Part shown: positions 31,696 to 40,948 of the stretch, in pieces
Position numbering within the stretch: position 1 is the first letter of the stretch
Layout: each line of letters begins with the position of its first letter
Notes under the pieces: generated by a model
Database searches by the model: none
What the model saw: only the letters and a program-made list of their open reading frames with translations
Told to the model about the DNA's origin: nothing
Source: Corallochytrium limacisporum
Lineage: Eukaryota; Opisthokonta
Assembly (NCBI GenBank): GCA_002811645.1
Contig: PDIP01000151.1
Coordinates: 1-41,351 of the forward strand
Direction: 5' to 3'
DNA: 41,351 nucleotides
Made by a program: the position numbers and the translations under genes

Positions 31696-32481
31696 CTATG
31701 ATGACGCAGAGGAAACGGGGACGATGTAGTCCGGGGATGTGTAACCGAGGATCTCGGCAGATCCATGCGCGCGGATAACATAATCAATTTGGGTCTCAAA
31801 GGTCAGACGCATAATGGTGTCTCGGTAGAAGGCAAGGGCAAAATCAACATCAAGCCCGTACTTGGATGACTTTTCGATTACGCTCTTGTGGACCCGTTCT
31901 TCCTGCTCGTAGTCTTTCATGAGCTCTAACAATTTGCTCATTTCACCGCTGTTTAAGGCCGCATCGTACGCTGCACGATTCTTTTGATACTTAATTTCAA
32001 TCAGAACCATGCCGTAGTGTACCCGCTGTGCGATCGCTTGGATGACCAGGGTGTCACGCACACACGTGTCCGCGTAGCGGCCATCGTCGCCATCCTTGCA
32101 GAATTTGGGGAGAGCATCCAGGTACGCGTTCAGGATGGCTTGTGTGGCATTTGACCTCAGATCGAAAAGGACACCTCCATTTTCATTACTGTCATACTTC
32201 CGCTGCGCCTCCGTGTTCTTAAGTTTCGCTGGATCCGTGATGAAGAATGGGACCTCGTCCGCACATTTGTATCGCCCTGCTGCCGCGTGAACGAGCTCTG
32301 TACCTTCTGCAATAAACTTGAAGTATGATCCATGGTATTCACCAATCTCAACATCACATGGAGGCTCCTGATACACAAGCGGATTGTGTACAAAGTTGGA
32401 GCGCTCCACCAGTGTGCGGATGATGGTGTCTTCGAGATGACTCAAGACCCCACGTCCCGTCTCCAGTGTCAGTGTCGTCAT
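31696..32481 (-). CDS. ARO7: Chorismate mutase (eukaryotic AroQ type)
   Basis: A 261-residue enzyme converting chorismate to prephenate, the branch point to Phe and Tyr. It aligns over its length with yeast Aro7 (256 aa): LEDTIIRTLVERSNF at the N-terminus, the DE-x-PFF motif, RVHYGMVLIEIKYQ and the C-terminal helix. Active-site equivalents: Arg10 (yeast Arg16), Arg153 (Arg157), Lys164 (Lys168), Glu194 (Glu198), Thr227 (Thr242), with Gln231 in place of yeast Glu246. Residues at the yeast Tyr/Trp allosteric site are not kept: Gly69 for Arg75, Ala137-Asp138 for Gly141-Ser142, Asp211 for Thr226. About 20 extra residues follow the usual C-terminus. The first in-frame ATG (32481) is used; further upstream there is only TTG. 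Probably cytosolic, as no transit peptide is seen. Confidence 0.94.
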   Translation of the reverse strand: MTTLTLETGRGVLSHLEDTIIRTLVERSNFVHNPLVYQEPPCDVEIGEYHGSYFKFIAEGTELVHAAAGRYKCADEVPFFITDPAKLKNTEAQRKYDSNENGGVLFDLRSNATQAILNAYLDALPKFCKDGDDGRYADTCVRDTLVIQAIAQRVHYGMVLIEIKYQKNRAAYDAALNSGEMSKLLELMKDYEQEERVHKSVIEKSSKYGLDVDFALAFYRDTIMRLTFETQIDYVIRAHGSAEILGYTSPDYIVPVSSASS

Positions 32482-33117
32482 CTTCCTTTTCACTAATTCG
32501 CAACCCTGACGCAAACCAAGAAAATACCGTACGTTAATAACCTACAATTGATTATTACGTCCAAGAGCCTCACTAAATAGCAAGAAAACACGTGTGTCCT
32601 GCGTGCACGAACCTTCCAAACAAACAATCCGTGTCAGGTAGGCCTTCCACAGAGGGAACTCCCGAACTCCCGGAGGAAAGCGAAGGGCTATTTCTTCCTT
32701 ACTCTGACACAAGGAGGTCCCAAAGCCGGTACCCACCCAATTTACACGTACTGGCGCTTCTACCCTACACGTACCTTCCGTACATTAATTTCGGAACACC
32801 TCGAGGTCGGAGTTTCGCGTTCTAAGATCCGGTACCCATCCACTGGTTTTCTTGCGGTGATTAAGGCGAGTTTCGTAGGTCCCTTGTCTGAACATTTAGA
32901 CTGCGTAGGGGGCGCAGGCCGTTGCGTTCGGATGAAGAAGTGTTGTATCATCACATGAGCGGGGAGGATGGGCGGCGATGGTAGTTCAAACCTTTACATA
33001 ACGCAATGGTCTAATTCTGTAGTACTGCTGTGATTTAATCTTCGTCACGTCTTGTGAAAAGTAAGCGTAAAATGCAGAGGATTTCGTAGAAGGAGCCAGC
33101 GCGGGCACCACACAACT
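32482..33117. other. Divergent promoter region, chorismate mutase / dioxygenase
   Basis: 636 bp between the start codons of two divergent genes. A minus-strand TATTTAG-like element near 32573-32580 lies about 95 bp from the chorismate mutase ATG. No plus-strand TATA box or other feature is evident. Confidence 0.5.
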
Positions 33118-33990
33118 ATGCCGCCGAATGCGGACCATCTGGACAGCTACCAGACAATGGGATATGCGTCACCGATCCATGTCCTCAGCCAGGAAAATGC
33201 TTTAGAATATAGACACAAGCTAGAGGATCTAGAAATACAGATCGGTGAAGAAGACTCGTCGAGTAAGACGTGTAGGAAGTTGCTGCGAGGAGACTATCGG
33301 TTTAAGGTGCACCTGCTGGCGGATTGGGCCTACGAACTGGTGACTCATCCGCAACTGCTCACAGCAGTACGCAAGGCTTTGCAAACGGAAGACATTATGG
33401 TCTGGAGCAGTGACTTTAATATAAAAGAAGCAAACAGCCAGGGCTTCTTCAGCTGGCATCAAGACAGCACCTACGCGGGCATGTCGGATGACAACAAGGT
33501 CGTGACGGCGTGGCTGGCGCTCAGCCCAAGCAATCGCAGCAGTGGTTGCGTCCGAGTTCTTCCGAGGACTCATCTGAGCCAGTTGCCACACAACGAAACC
33601 TTTGGTCAAAACAACATGCTTAGTAGGGGCCAGGCCATCAAGGATGCGGATTTAGACTTAGAGTCGGCGGTGTCGTTGGAATTGTTGCCGGGTCAGGCGT
33701 CATTACACCATTTTCGGTGTGTGCACGCATCTGATGGTAATATGTCAAACGACCGCAGGATTGGCCTTGCCATTCGGTACATGGCCTGTGATGTCGCCAA
33801 GGAGCGGGTGAAGGAGAAAGAAAGTGCAATGCTGTGCCCGGGTAGTACTGATAGGTACAACAATTTCATTCGCGAAGACCCGCCGGATGGATATCTGACG
33901 GCGGAGAACCGGATTCGCCACCGGGAGGCTATGGATCGAGAGAACGCAAATTACTTTGATAAGAGTGATATCAAAGAATACAAAGTCTAA
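33118..33990 (+). CDS. Phytanoyl-CoA dioxygenase family protein (Fe(II)/2-oxoglutarate oxygenase)
   Basis: A 290-residue oxygenase of the PhyH family, which hydroxylates small molecules using Fe(II), 2-oxoglutarate and oxygen. The metal triad is His114-x-Asp116 (SWHQDSTY) and His203 (CVHASDGN). An arginine in DRRIGLAIRY (213/214) should bind 2-oxoglutarate. The middle has the family patterns VTAWLALSPSNRSSGCVRVLP and LLPGQASLHHF. No peroxisomal targeting signal is seen: there is no N-terminal PTS2, and the C-terminus EYKV is not a PTS1, so it is probably not the phytanic-acid enzyme itself. The substrate cannot be named. It converges on the PH-domain gene with only 67 bp between the stop codons. 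Confidence 0.88.
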   Translation: MPPNADHLDSYQTMGYASPIHVLSQENALEYRHKLEDLEIQIGEEDSSSKTCRKLLRGDYRFKVHLLADWAYELVTHPQLLTAVRKALQTEDIMVWSSDFNIKEANSQGFFSWHQDSTYAGMSDDNKVVTAWLALSPSNRSSGCVRVLPRTHLSQLPHNETFGQNNMLSRGQAIKDADLDLESAVSLELLPGQASLHHFRCVHASDGNMSNDRRIGLAIRYMACDVAKERVKEKESAMLCPGSTDRYNNFIREDPPDGYLTAENRIRHREAMDRENANYFDKSDIKEYKV

Positions 33991-34057
33991 AAAGTTACAA
34001 AGTGACTTGTATGTGGATTCGATTTAATTTTTAGTATATTGTTCAAGCGCTTGTCTA

Positions 34058-35671
34058 TCAGATTGCATCTTCACCGTCAGCGCAAGCGGTTGAGCTTTCG
34101 CCGAAATCACCACCTGGGCTCTTTTCCATCATCAAGTCCATAAGCCCCTCATGTGTGGCCTTGGAATGGCTTGCAGCTGTATCAATGCCTTCACGTACAT
34201 GCTGCATGCTGCGCACGAGATCACCAGTGACCTCGCGCAGCTGCTGTTCCAGACAGTTGAAAGACTGCATGATGACTTCCTTGGAGATGTCCATGGTGGC
34301 CAGTTGTTGCTGAGCGGCTGCATTCATGCCGTTTCCGTTCAACTCTGTCTGTACTGCTTGGCTCCAGAGCCGGTGGTCTTCACTGTCCGCGCACTTCAGG
34401 TGCACCTCCGTGCCATCTGTGGCGACCACACTGAAGCAGAGTGGCGGCTGCTGCAGGGTCTCCAGACGACATTTGCGAATGTCCAAAATGAGCGGTGCCT
34501 TGAGGATTCGGCCATTGCGAGGAGGTGTGGAGTGGATCAGCAGCAAAGGTCCGTGCAGGGAGGCCCAGACTTGGCGCCAGGCTGTGGGAGCCGGCGGCAT
34601 CCCGGATTTGCGAAAGCGTCTGAACGACAGGTAACCTTGGCGAGCAATGCTGAGCTCGTAGTCCGTGATGGTGGATTCTGCCAGAGATACCAACGAGGAG
34701 TTGCTGCTGCTGCGACGCAGTCCGCCACCTCCCACAGTGCTACGCGCAGGAACCAAGGATCTGGCAGAGCTCTGATTCATGCGCGATGAGCTCGGTGGAG
34801 GGGGTCTTGTGGGCGGTATTGTGGAAGAAAAGGACCGCGCGTGTCTGTGCTGTTGGTTGAGCGCTTGAGCAGCACCCTCGGTAAAGAATGTGCTTGCACT
34901 ACTGGTGGAAGAGAAGCGACTGATCGGACGGCTAGGCGGAGACTCCCTGGGACCTGAACGGCGTTCAGCACCCGATAGGAAACGCGAGTGGTTCTTGGGG
35001 GACAGAGCTGGGATTCGGGAGATAGTGGACGTCGTCAAGACACTATCGGCGTCACTAATCACACTGACATTATCATCCATAGCAGAAAGAGCGCCTCGGC
35101 TGGATCGAAGTCTCGCAGAATGTGTTCCAGGACTTTTACTTGGGGACTTGGAAACAGTTCGAAGGGGAGGTACGGGTGGGGAGGAGTCTCTCACCATGTC
35201 GTTTTCCTTGTTTGCCCCGTGGCCACTTTCGTTCTTGGAACCACTGCTGCTAGCGGTTCGCTTGCCCGAAGTTCGTGTACCATGCGACCTTGCGTCAACT
35301 GTACTGAACTCTGACAGGATAGTTAGTGGGTTCAGCGCATGCCAAATTGGTCTGTCGGGATACCGGAAATGCCAGATGGTTAGACGGTAGACAACAATAC
35401 CAAGAATAGCATGCTGTACGAGCGGAAAACTCAGCAGGTACGTAATAATTGTGAGAATCAATTCCACAAAAGAGCCCAATACGCCTCCAAAACTCTTGGC
35501 CATACCCTTTGTATCCTCCGGCATCGGAGGTGCCTGGTGCGGATACGGTCCCCACATCCAGCTACCCGCCTGGGGCATCTGATGCTGGACAGGGGGCGCC
35601 TGCGGCATTCCCCAGAATGCCATGTTTGTGATTTCCTGTTCCGTTTTTTGTTTGGTGTTTTTTTTTGACAT
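34058..35671 (-). CDS. PH-domain protein with N-terminal membrane segment and Ser-rich linker
   Basis: A 537-residue protein of unknown function. A Pro/Met/Gln-rich N-terminus (about 17-55) precedes a hydrophobic region (about 61-101) long enough for one or two membrane helices or a hairpin. A disordered Ser/Arg/Pro-rich linker (about 125-335) contains many SP, RxxS and SxxS sites that could be phosphorylated. A pleckstrin-homology domain follows (about 345-444), beginning RQGYLSFRRFRK and ending with the conserved helix tryptophan (Trp436). The C-terminal 80 residues are helical and acidic. A membrane anchor plus a PH domain suggests a lipid-binding tether or contact-site protein, which is inference. 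The first ATG (35671) is used; Met17 (35623) is a plausible alternative. Confidence 0.8.
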   Translation of the reverse strand: MSKKNTKQKTEQEITNMAFWGMPQAPPVQHQMPQAGSWMWGPYPHQAPPMPEDTKGMAKSFGGVLGSFVELILTIITYLLSFPLVQHAILGIVVYRLTIWHFRYPDRPIWHALNPLTILSEFSTVDARSHGTRTSGKRTASSSGSKNESGHGANKENDMVRDSSPPVPPLRTVSKSPSKSPGTHSARLRSSRGALSAMDDNVSVISDADSVLTTSTISRIPALSPKNHSRFLSGAERRSGPRESPPSRPISRFSSTSSASTFFTEGAAQALNQQHRHARSFSSTIPPTRPPPPSSSRMNQSSARSLVPARSTVGGGGLRRSSSNSSLVSLAESTITDYELSIARQGYLSFRRFRKSGMPPAPTAWRQVWASLHGPLLLIHSTPPRNGRILKAPLILDIRKCRLETLQQPPLCFSVVATDGTEVHLKCADSEDHRLWSQAVQTELNGNGMNAAAQQQLATMDISKEVIMQSFNCLEQQLREVTGDLVRSMQHVREGIDTAASHSKATHEGLMDLMMEKSPGGDFGESSTACADGEDAI

Positions 35672-36460
35672 GAATGCATGGTCGTGTAAAACATTAACGT
35701 GACCAGTTTAGGATCTGCTTCAAATAGCTGACCAGAAGCACTTGCTTGCCGCGGCTACACTACCTATGAGCTTTAAGGTTCAAGGACGAAAGTGTCTCCA
35801 TGTTTTTGTTATCCTGTCTCCAGATTGGTATCTGCCACGAAGTGCTGTAAAGGGCGTTTGATGGTGGTTGCCATCCTCTTCCGCTGCCCTGGGCAAAGGA
35901 GATGTCCACAGCCCGCACTTTCCCTATTTGCCCCTGTGTTTGAGACCCGCCTGGCTTCAAATCCTTCCCGCCTAAGTGTTGCCGACGAATATACTACGGT
36001 GCCCCGACTCCTTCTGCTGGATTAATAGGACTCCCCAAGAGACCGTACAATCACTATTGAAGTTGTGCCACAGTATTTCACAGTCCGTTGCTCTACCCCA
36101 CCTAAATTCCAAGCCTCCGTCATTCCCCTATGTTGTCTCGGCCGGCCCCCTCCCGAGCCAAGCCTGGTAACCCAGTGACCGGGCGTCTAGTAAATGTCAG
36201 TATAATATATTTTGCGTTACAATTATAAACAATATAAATATTTTCCCAACTGGCGCGGAAACCATTTAATGCACTTCAGTATATCATATTACACCCCTCG
36301 AGCGCACTACGCACAATCGGTCTTCCCTCCTGCTACAGCCACTGGTGGGGTGGGGTGGTTGAGAGCTACTTCAAAGATATGGCATGCACAGCAGGGGCCA
36401 GAGGAACAATAAGCAATCCAGCCACCGCCACTTTCCTCTGCGAAACGAAGCCATCATATC
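35672..36460. other. Divergent promoter region, PH-domain gene / DBR1
   Basis: 789 bp between divergent start codons. AT-rich from about 36190 to 36245, including a good TATA box for DBR1. No gene is seen. Confidence 0.55.
36233..36240 (+). promoter_or_regulatory. Possible TATA box of DBR1
   Basis: TATAAATA in an AT-rich patch, 228 nt upstream of the DBR1 ATG at 36461. Confidence 0.4.
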
Positions 36461-37663
36461 ATGGGTCAAGGTGGCGATGGTGGAACGGTAACTGTGGCCG
36501 TTGCAGGATGCACGCACGGTGAGTTTGACGTTGTCTTCAACGCTGTTCAAGATCTCAAGAACAATGGCACGGAGATTGACTTGCTAATTCTCACTGGTGA
36601 CGTACAGACATGCAGGGACCAATATGACCTGGATTCTATGGCGGTGCCGCATAAATATAAAAAGCTCGGGGGGTTCGTAGATTACTACAATGGCACCAAA
36701 ACTATTCCAGTCCCAACCATTTGCATCGGGGGCAACCATGAAGCGTCTGCGTACTTTAGCGAATTGCCCTATGGGGGGTGGCTGTGTCCGAATTTGTGGT
36801 ACATGGGCCTTTCGAACGTTGTGAGTTTCGCTGGCCTCCGCATCAAGGGAGTCAGTGGGATCTACAAAAGCCATGATTGGGATCGACGGCCCAGAGTCAC
36901 CGCACCAATGCCCCCGGGATCCAAAGACGTCGCATGGAACGAAGGGCAGAAGAGAGGTATCTATCATCAGCATGTGGAAGATCAATTGCACACGTACGCA
37001 TTTCTAGATGAGAAAGGTTTTTCTGTAGCCTCAGTTCCGGAGGAACTGTGTGAGATTGACGTCATGGTCACCCACGACTGGCCCACGGTTGCCACAAACC
37101 GGAGTCCGTCAGAACTGCTGGTGTCAGACACGGAACACCTGATCCGTCGCAAGAGCTTTTTTGCGGACGAGATCCGTCGGGCAGAGCTAGGATCGCCAAA
37201 GCACAGTGAGTATATAACTATGGGCAAGGAAACAAGTCGGTACTGGTTCAGCAGCCACCTGCACGTGAAGTACACAGCACTGATGGGAAGGACAATACCC
37301 CAAAGCAGCTGTGAACAAGAGCAGAGCGACGATGGTGGTACTGAAAAATGGTGCCGCTTTTTGGCCTTGGACAAAGTTGAGCCACACCGTGAGTGGCTGC
37401 AGGTCGTGCCAATACAAAGAAAACCACGAGTCCAACCTTTTGGCACCCATAGCCCTTTTGAGAGTGATCCTGTCCTGCGCTTCTGCCCAGAGCACTTGCT
37501 GCAGTTGTACGGCAAGGAGAAGGAGGCAACAACTCCTGTCAAGGATCTTTTGGGCAGTTTAAATGCTCAAGATCTGGTACCACCGCCGTTCAATCGCAAT
37601 GCTGTAGCGTACACAAGACAGGTGGCTGAGCAGCTGCGGCTCAAAGATCCCTGGGGCCTCTAA
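36461..37663 (+). CDS. DBR1: RNA lariat debranching enzyme
   Basis: A 400-residue metallophosphoesterase that cuts the 2'-5' bond of excised intron lariats in the nucleus. Metal and catalytic motifs are intact: GCTHGE (Cys17, His19), TGDVQ (Asp47), GGNHE (Asn92, His93), VTHDWP (His205) and SSHLHVKY (His266, His268). The cysteine in the first motif is a DBR1 hallmark that separates it from other phosphoesterases. Length is close to yeast Dbr1 (405 aa) and shorter than the human protein, which has a long C-terminal tail. Its presence implies that this organism splices introns, although none interrupts the genes recognised here. It converges on TTC36 with 56 bp between stop codons. Confidence 0.96.
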   Translation: MGQGGDGGTVTVAVAGCTHGEFDVVFNAVQDLKNNGTEIDLLILTGDVQTCRDQYDLDSMAVPHKYKKLGGFVDYYNGTKTIPVPTICIGGNHEASAYFSELPYGGWLCPNLWYMGLSNVVSFAGLRIKGVSGIYKSHDWDRRPRVTAPMPPGSKDVAWNEGQKRGIYHQHVEDQLHTYAFLDEKGFSVASVPEELCEIDVMVTHDWPTVATNRSPSELLVSDTEHLIRRKSFFADEIRRAELGSPKHSEYITMGKETSRYWFSSHLHVKYTALMGRTIPQSSCEQEQSDDGGTEKWCRFLALDKVEPHREWLQVVPIQRKPRVQPFGTHSPFESDPVLRFCPEHLLQLYGKEKEATTPVKDLLGSLNAQDLVPPPFNRNAVAYTRQVAEQLRLKDPWGL

Positions 37664-37719
37664 AGAATCTGCATAACTAAAGAATATCTACATTTTATAT
37701 AATCTACACATAATGGGAT

Positions 37720-38349
37720 CTAGCCATCCTTTTTCTGGGGCACAATCGAATCTGGTGCCAGCTTACTCCCGGGACGGTACGCTCCCATGACTTGATTCAC
37801 CATTGCAGAGCACATTTTGGCGTAAGGGTTGTCCTTGATCAGCTCCTGTTGCGCAACTTCTTCTCCCATGTCGGCTGCTTTACGAAAATCTTGCATGGCT
37901 CCGTCGTTGTTTTCAAGTAGGCGTTTAAGCATTGCCCGCTGGGTCAATGCCTCACGCTTGACACACTCAGACTTGGCAATGTCGACAGCCTTGTCTAGAT
38001 CAGCCATGGCTTCTTGTTCTTTGCGCATCAGCCGCAGAGTCTGCGCCCGATTGTTCAACGCAGAGGCGTAATCGGGTGCCTGGTTAATGATAGAGTTAAA
38101 CACGTCCAGGGCCTCATCGTACTTTTCTGCTTCGGCCAGGGCTACTGCCTTGGCCTCCTGCGCGAGGACATCCTTTCGAATCCCCTCCGGAACGCACGCA
38201 CGGTCCAGGTCGTAGTCCTTCACTTCCGGTGCTTCCTTGGCTTTGCTAATGCTTGACTGAGCGATATCAATGTTGGGTGCGAAAATAGCATCCAGGATTG
38301 CGTCCTGTTGCCGCCGCTCCTCGTCTGTGATCGGTTTTGTTTGGGGCAT
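37720..38349 (-). CDS. TTC36: Tetratricopeptide repeat protein 36 homologue
   Basis: A 209-residue TPR protein. The order matches TTC36: an N-terminal AILDAIFAPN segment (compare VLQAIFNP in animals), a helical acidic linker, then three TPR units (about 66-170) with SALNNRAQTLRL and a MADLDKAVDIA helix, and the diagnostic C-terminal DNPYAKMCSAMVNQVMG motif. In mice TTC36 binds 4-hydroxyphenylpyruvate dioxygenase and protects it from ubiquitin-dependent loss; deficiency causes tyrosinaemia. The presence of HPPD in the same window is therefore suggestive. The ATG at 38349 is the first in frame (a GTG lies two codons upstream). It ends 56 bp from the DBR1 stop codon. Confidence 0.9.
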   Translation of the reverse strand: MPQTKPITDEERRQQDAILDAIFAPNIDIAQSSISKAKEAPEVKDYDLDRACVPEGIRKDVLAQEAKAVALAEAEKYDEALDVFNSIINQAPDYASALNNRAQTLRLMRKEQEAMADLDKAVDIAKSECVKREALTQRAMLKRLLENNDGAMQDFRKAADMGEEVAQQELIKDNPYAKMCSAMVNQVMGAYRPGSKLAPDSIVPQKKDG

Positions 38350-39358
38350 TACCACCGTTTACTTTTGACTCTACGTTCCCAACTAATTTACGACGTGCTC
38401 ACTCCTTCAGAAGAGTAGTACCTGCAACTATGGGGGATTGTGACCGAATCTCAGACGATCATGAAATACCAGCTCATTCCGAACAAATTCATTCGAACAT
38501 ACACGATGTCGGAGACAGTAACATGCAAATGAAACCGATGGGCCTCTATTGCTTGGGCTCCTCCGACTTGCTGATAGATAGATGGCGTCAATACGTCCGT
38601 GGGAACTGGGCCCTTTGTCTCTTCCTCCTTTCCACTACGCAGCCTCACCCACATTCCCTCCGCACATCTCATGAACCGGTGTATCCAACCCATACCAAAA
38701 TTTTCCCCTTTTCCTCAATTTCTAGATGTACCCCTAACTAATCTCATTATTCTACATTCAACCGAGCAAAGCACCTTCGGCAGTGCCAACTGGTTTTTGT
38801 TTGCAGCCCTCTCGCTGCAATATATTGGATTTCCGCCGTACGTAGTACAAATCGCTGCCAAACCGGGGTTTCGGACCTAAGGAGCGAGCTCTGGCACATG
38901 TCTAGTGGGGCCCCCGGGCACAGTTTCCGGAGGGCTGCAGTGCACCCACCGCCAGGTACATCCATCGGACTACGCGGCTACCCAACCCCCCCCCCCACAT
39001 TCAAACCCCTTGCAAACAAAACAAGAAACAGCCACTTTTGCTTTGGTTTGGTCCTGTGCGGCGGGCTGCTGGGTCTCCAGCTGAGGTCAAAAGCGGAGTG
39101 GACACGAAACCGTTCTTGCCGTGCTTGTGTGAAACAGTCTTTGCCCACTTCAAACGTTTGAAATTTCATGGCGAAAGCCGTTGTGCATCTACTTCATAGT
39201 ATAAATTGAGACAAATTACCCCTGCAAGCAAGCATTCTTCAGTTCGATGGTCCAGTGGCAATATGTGTTATCTTTGAGTGAAGGAATGATATAGGGTAGT
39301 AGTATTGTTGGTGTCATTAGTGAAAGCAGAATACAAATCAAATAGAACTTAGTCAACC
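38350..39358. other. Divergent promoter region, TTC36 / SRP54
   Basis: About 1.0 kb between divergent start codons. A C-run lies at about 38987-38997. A possible SRP54 TATA box is at 39200. No gene is recognised in the open frames here. Confidence 0.55.
39200..39207 (+). promoter_or_regulatory. Possible TATA box of SRP54
   Basis: TATAAATT lies 159 nt upstream of the SRP54 ATG, a spacing almost equal to that of the TATA-like box before the 710 gene. Confidence 0.4.
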
Positions 39359-40948
39359 ATGGTGTTAGGTGACTTGGGAAAGCGCCTACAGGGTGCTCTC
39401 CGCGGTCTTGGCCAGAGTGGAGAGGTTGATGACGAGGCCATAAATGCTATGCTTAAAGAACTGGGTAATGCTCTCATCCAAAGCGACGTTAACATTAAGT
39501 TGGTAGTCCAGCTGAAGAAACGGGTACTGAAAAAAATTCAGGCCGGTGATGCAACGGCTGGAGCGAACAAGAAACGCCTTGCACAAAAAGCTGTCTTTGA
39601 GGAACTGACGGCCTTGCTCGATCCTGGAAAGGAGCCATTCAAGCCTGTGAAGGGCCGGCCCAATGTCATCATGTTTGTGGGTCTGCAGGGTGCAGGAAAG
39701 ACCACGACATGCACCAAGGTGGCGTATCACTACGCAAGAAAGAAGTGGAAGAGTTGCCTGGTATGTGCGGATACCTTCCGTGCCGGTGCCTTTGATCAGC
39801 TGAAACAGAACGCGGCCAAGGCACGAATTCCTTTCTACGGTTCTTACAGTGAGTCAGATCCTGTAGTTATTGCCAGGGAGGGTGTAGAGCGCTTCAAGAA
39901 GGAAGGTTATGAGATCATCATTGTGGACACCAGTGGTCGTCACATGCAGGAGGCAGCACTTTTCGAAGAAATGCTCCAGCTCAACAACGCTGTGAACCCG
40001 GACAATATCATCTTCGTTATGGACGGTACCATTGGTCAGGCTGCTGAGCTGCAGGCCGCTGCTTTCAAGGCGAAAGTCGACGTTGGTGGTGTGATTATCA
40101 CCAAGCTTGATGGACACGCGAAGGGTGGCGGTGCCCTTTCTGCTGTGGCTGCCACACACGCCCCCATTACTTTCATCGGTGTGGGCGAGCACATGACAGA
40201 ATTGGAAGCTTTTGATGCCCAGCGGTTCGTCGGTAAGCTCCTGGGTATGGGAGACATGCGGGGTCTGATGGAAAAAATGACTGAAGTGAATAACCAGAAG
40301 TCACAGGTTGAGTTGGCTCAGCGCCTTCAGAAGGGACAGTTTAGCATTCGCGACCTCCGTGGACAGGTTGAGATGATTATGCGCATGGGTCCCATGTCGC
40401 AGATCATGGGAATGATGCCCGGTGGACTGGCGGATATCATGCCAGAGGGTGGTGATGATGCAGCTGCGGACCAGATGAAGAAGTTCCTAGTCATGATGGA
40501 TTCCATGACTGACGAAGAATTGGATAGTGATGGTAAGCCCTTCGTCGATTCCCCGAGTCGTACTAAACGTGTGGCCCGGGGTGCCGGTGTGCCCATGGAG
40601 ATGCTAGAAGCTCTGCTGGCAATGCAGAAACAATTTTCATCGATGGTCAAGAAAATGGGAGGTATGCAAAAGGCCATGATGGGTGGAGGTGGCCGCGGTC
40701 GCGGAGCTGGCATGCCCATGAATCAGGCCAATGCTATGCAGGCCATGCAGCGGCAGGTTGGCTCCATGATAGACCCTGCCATGCTCCAACAGATGGGCGG
40801 CATGCAAGGCCTACAGAACATGGCACAGCAAATGATGGGTGGTGGCATGGGCGGTGGTGGAATGGCCGACATGATGCAACAGATGCAGGCACAGATGGGC
40901 GGTGGACGTGGCGGTCGCGGTGGCATGCGCGGAGGCCGGCGTCGCTGA
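39359..40948 (+). CDS. SRP54: Signal recognition particle 54 kDa subunit
   Basis: A 529-residue GTPase that binds signal sequences on ribosomes and delivers them to the ER. N domain at 1-95; G domain with P-loop GLQGAGKTTT (108-117), CADTFRAGAFDQL (136-148), DTSGRH (190-195) and TKLDGHAKGGG (248-258); Met-rich M domain (about 325-500) that holds the signal peptide and SRP RNA, including the MGPMSQIMGMMPGG loop. DTSGRH and the closing helices are of the eukaryotic cytosolic type, not bacterial Ffh or chloroplast cpSRP54. The tail is unusually rich in Gly, Met and Arg, ending in RGG/GRR repeats. It lies after a TATA-like box and an A-rich leader. Confidence 0.98.
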   Translation: MVLGDLGKRLQGALRGLGQSGEVDDEAINAMLKELGNALIQSDVNIKLVVQLKKRVLKKIQAGDATAGANKKRLAQKAVFEELTALLDPGKEPFKPVKGRPNVIMFVGLQGAGKTTTCTKVAYHYARKKWKSCLVCADTFRAGAFDQLKQNAAKARIPFYGSYSESDPVVIAREGVERFKKEGYEIIIVDTSGRHMQEAALFEEMLQLNNAVNPDNIIFVMDGTIGQAAELQAAAFKAKVDVGGVIITKLDGHAKGGGALSAVAATHAPITFIGVGEHMTELEAFDAQRFVGKLLGMGDMRGLMEKMTEVNNQKSQVELAQRLQKGQFSIRDLRGQVEMIMRMGPMSQIMGMMPGGLADIMPEGGDDAAADQMKKFLVMMDSMTDEELDSDGKPFVDSPSRTKRVARGAGVPMEMLEALLAMQKQFSSMVKKMGGMQKAMMGGGGRGRGAGMPMNQANAMQAMQRQVGSMIDPAMLQQMGGMQGLQNMAQQMMGGGMGGGGMADMMQQMQAQMGGGRGGRGGMRGGRRR

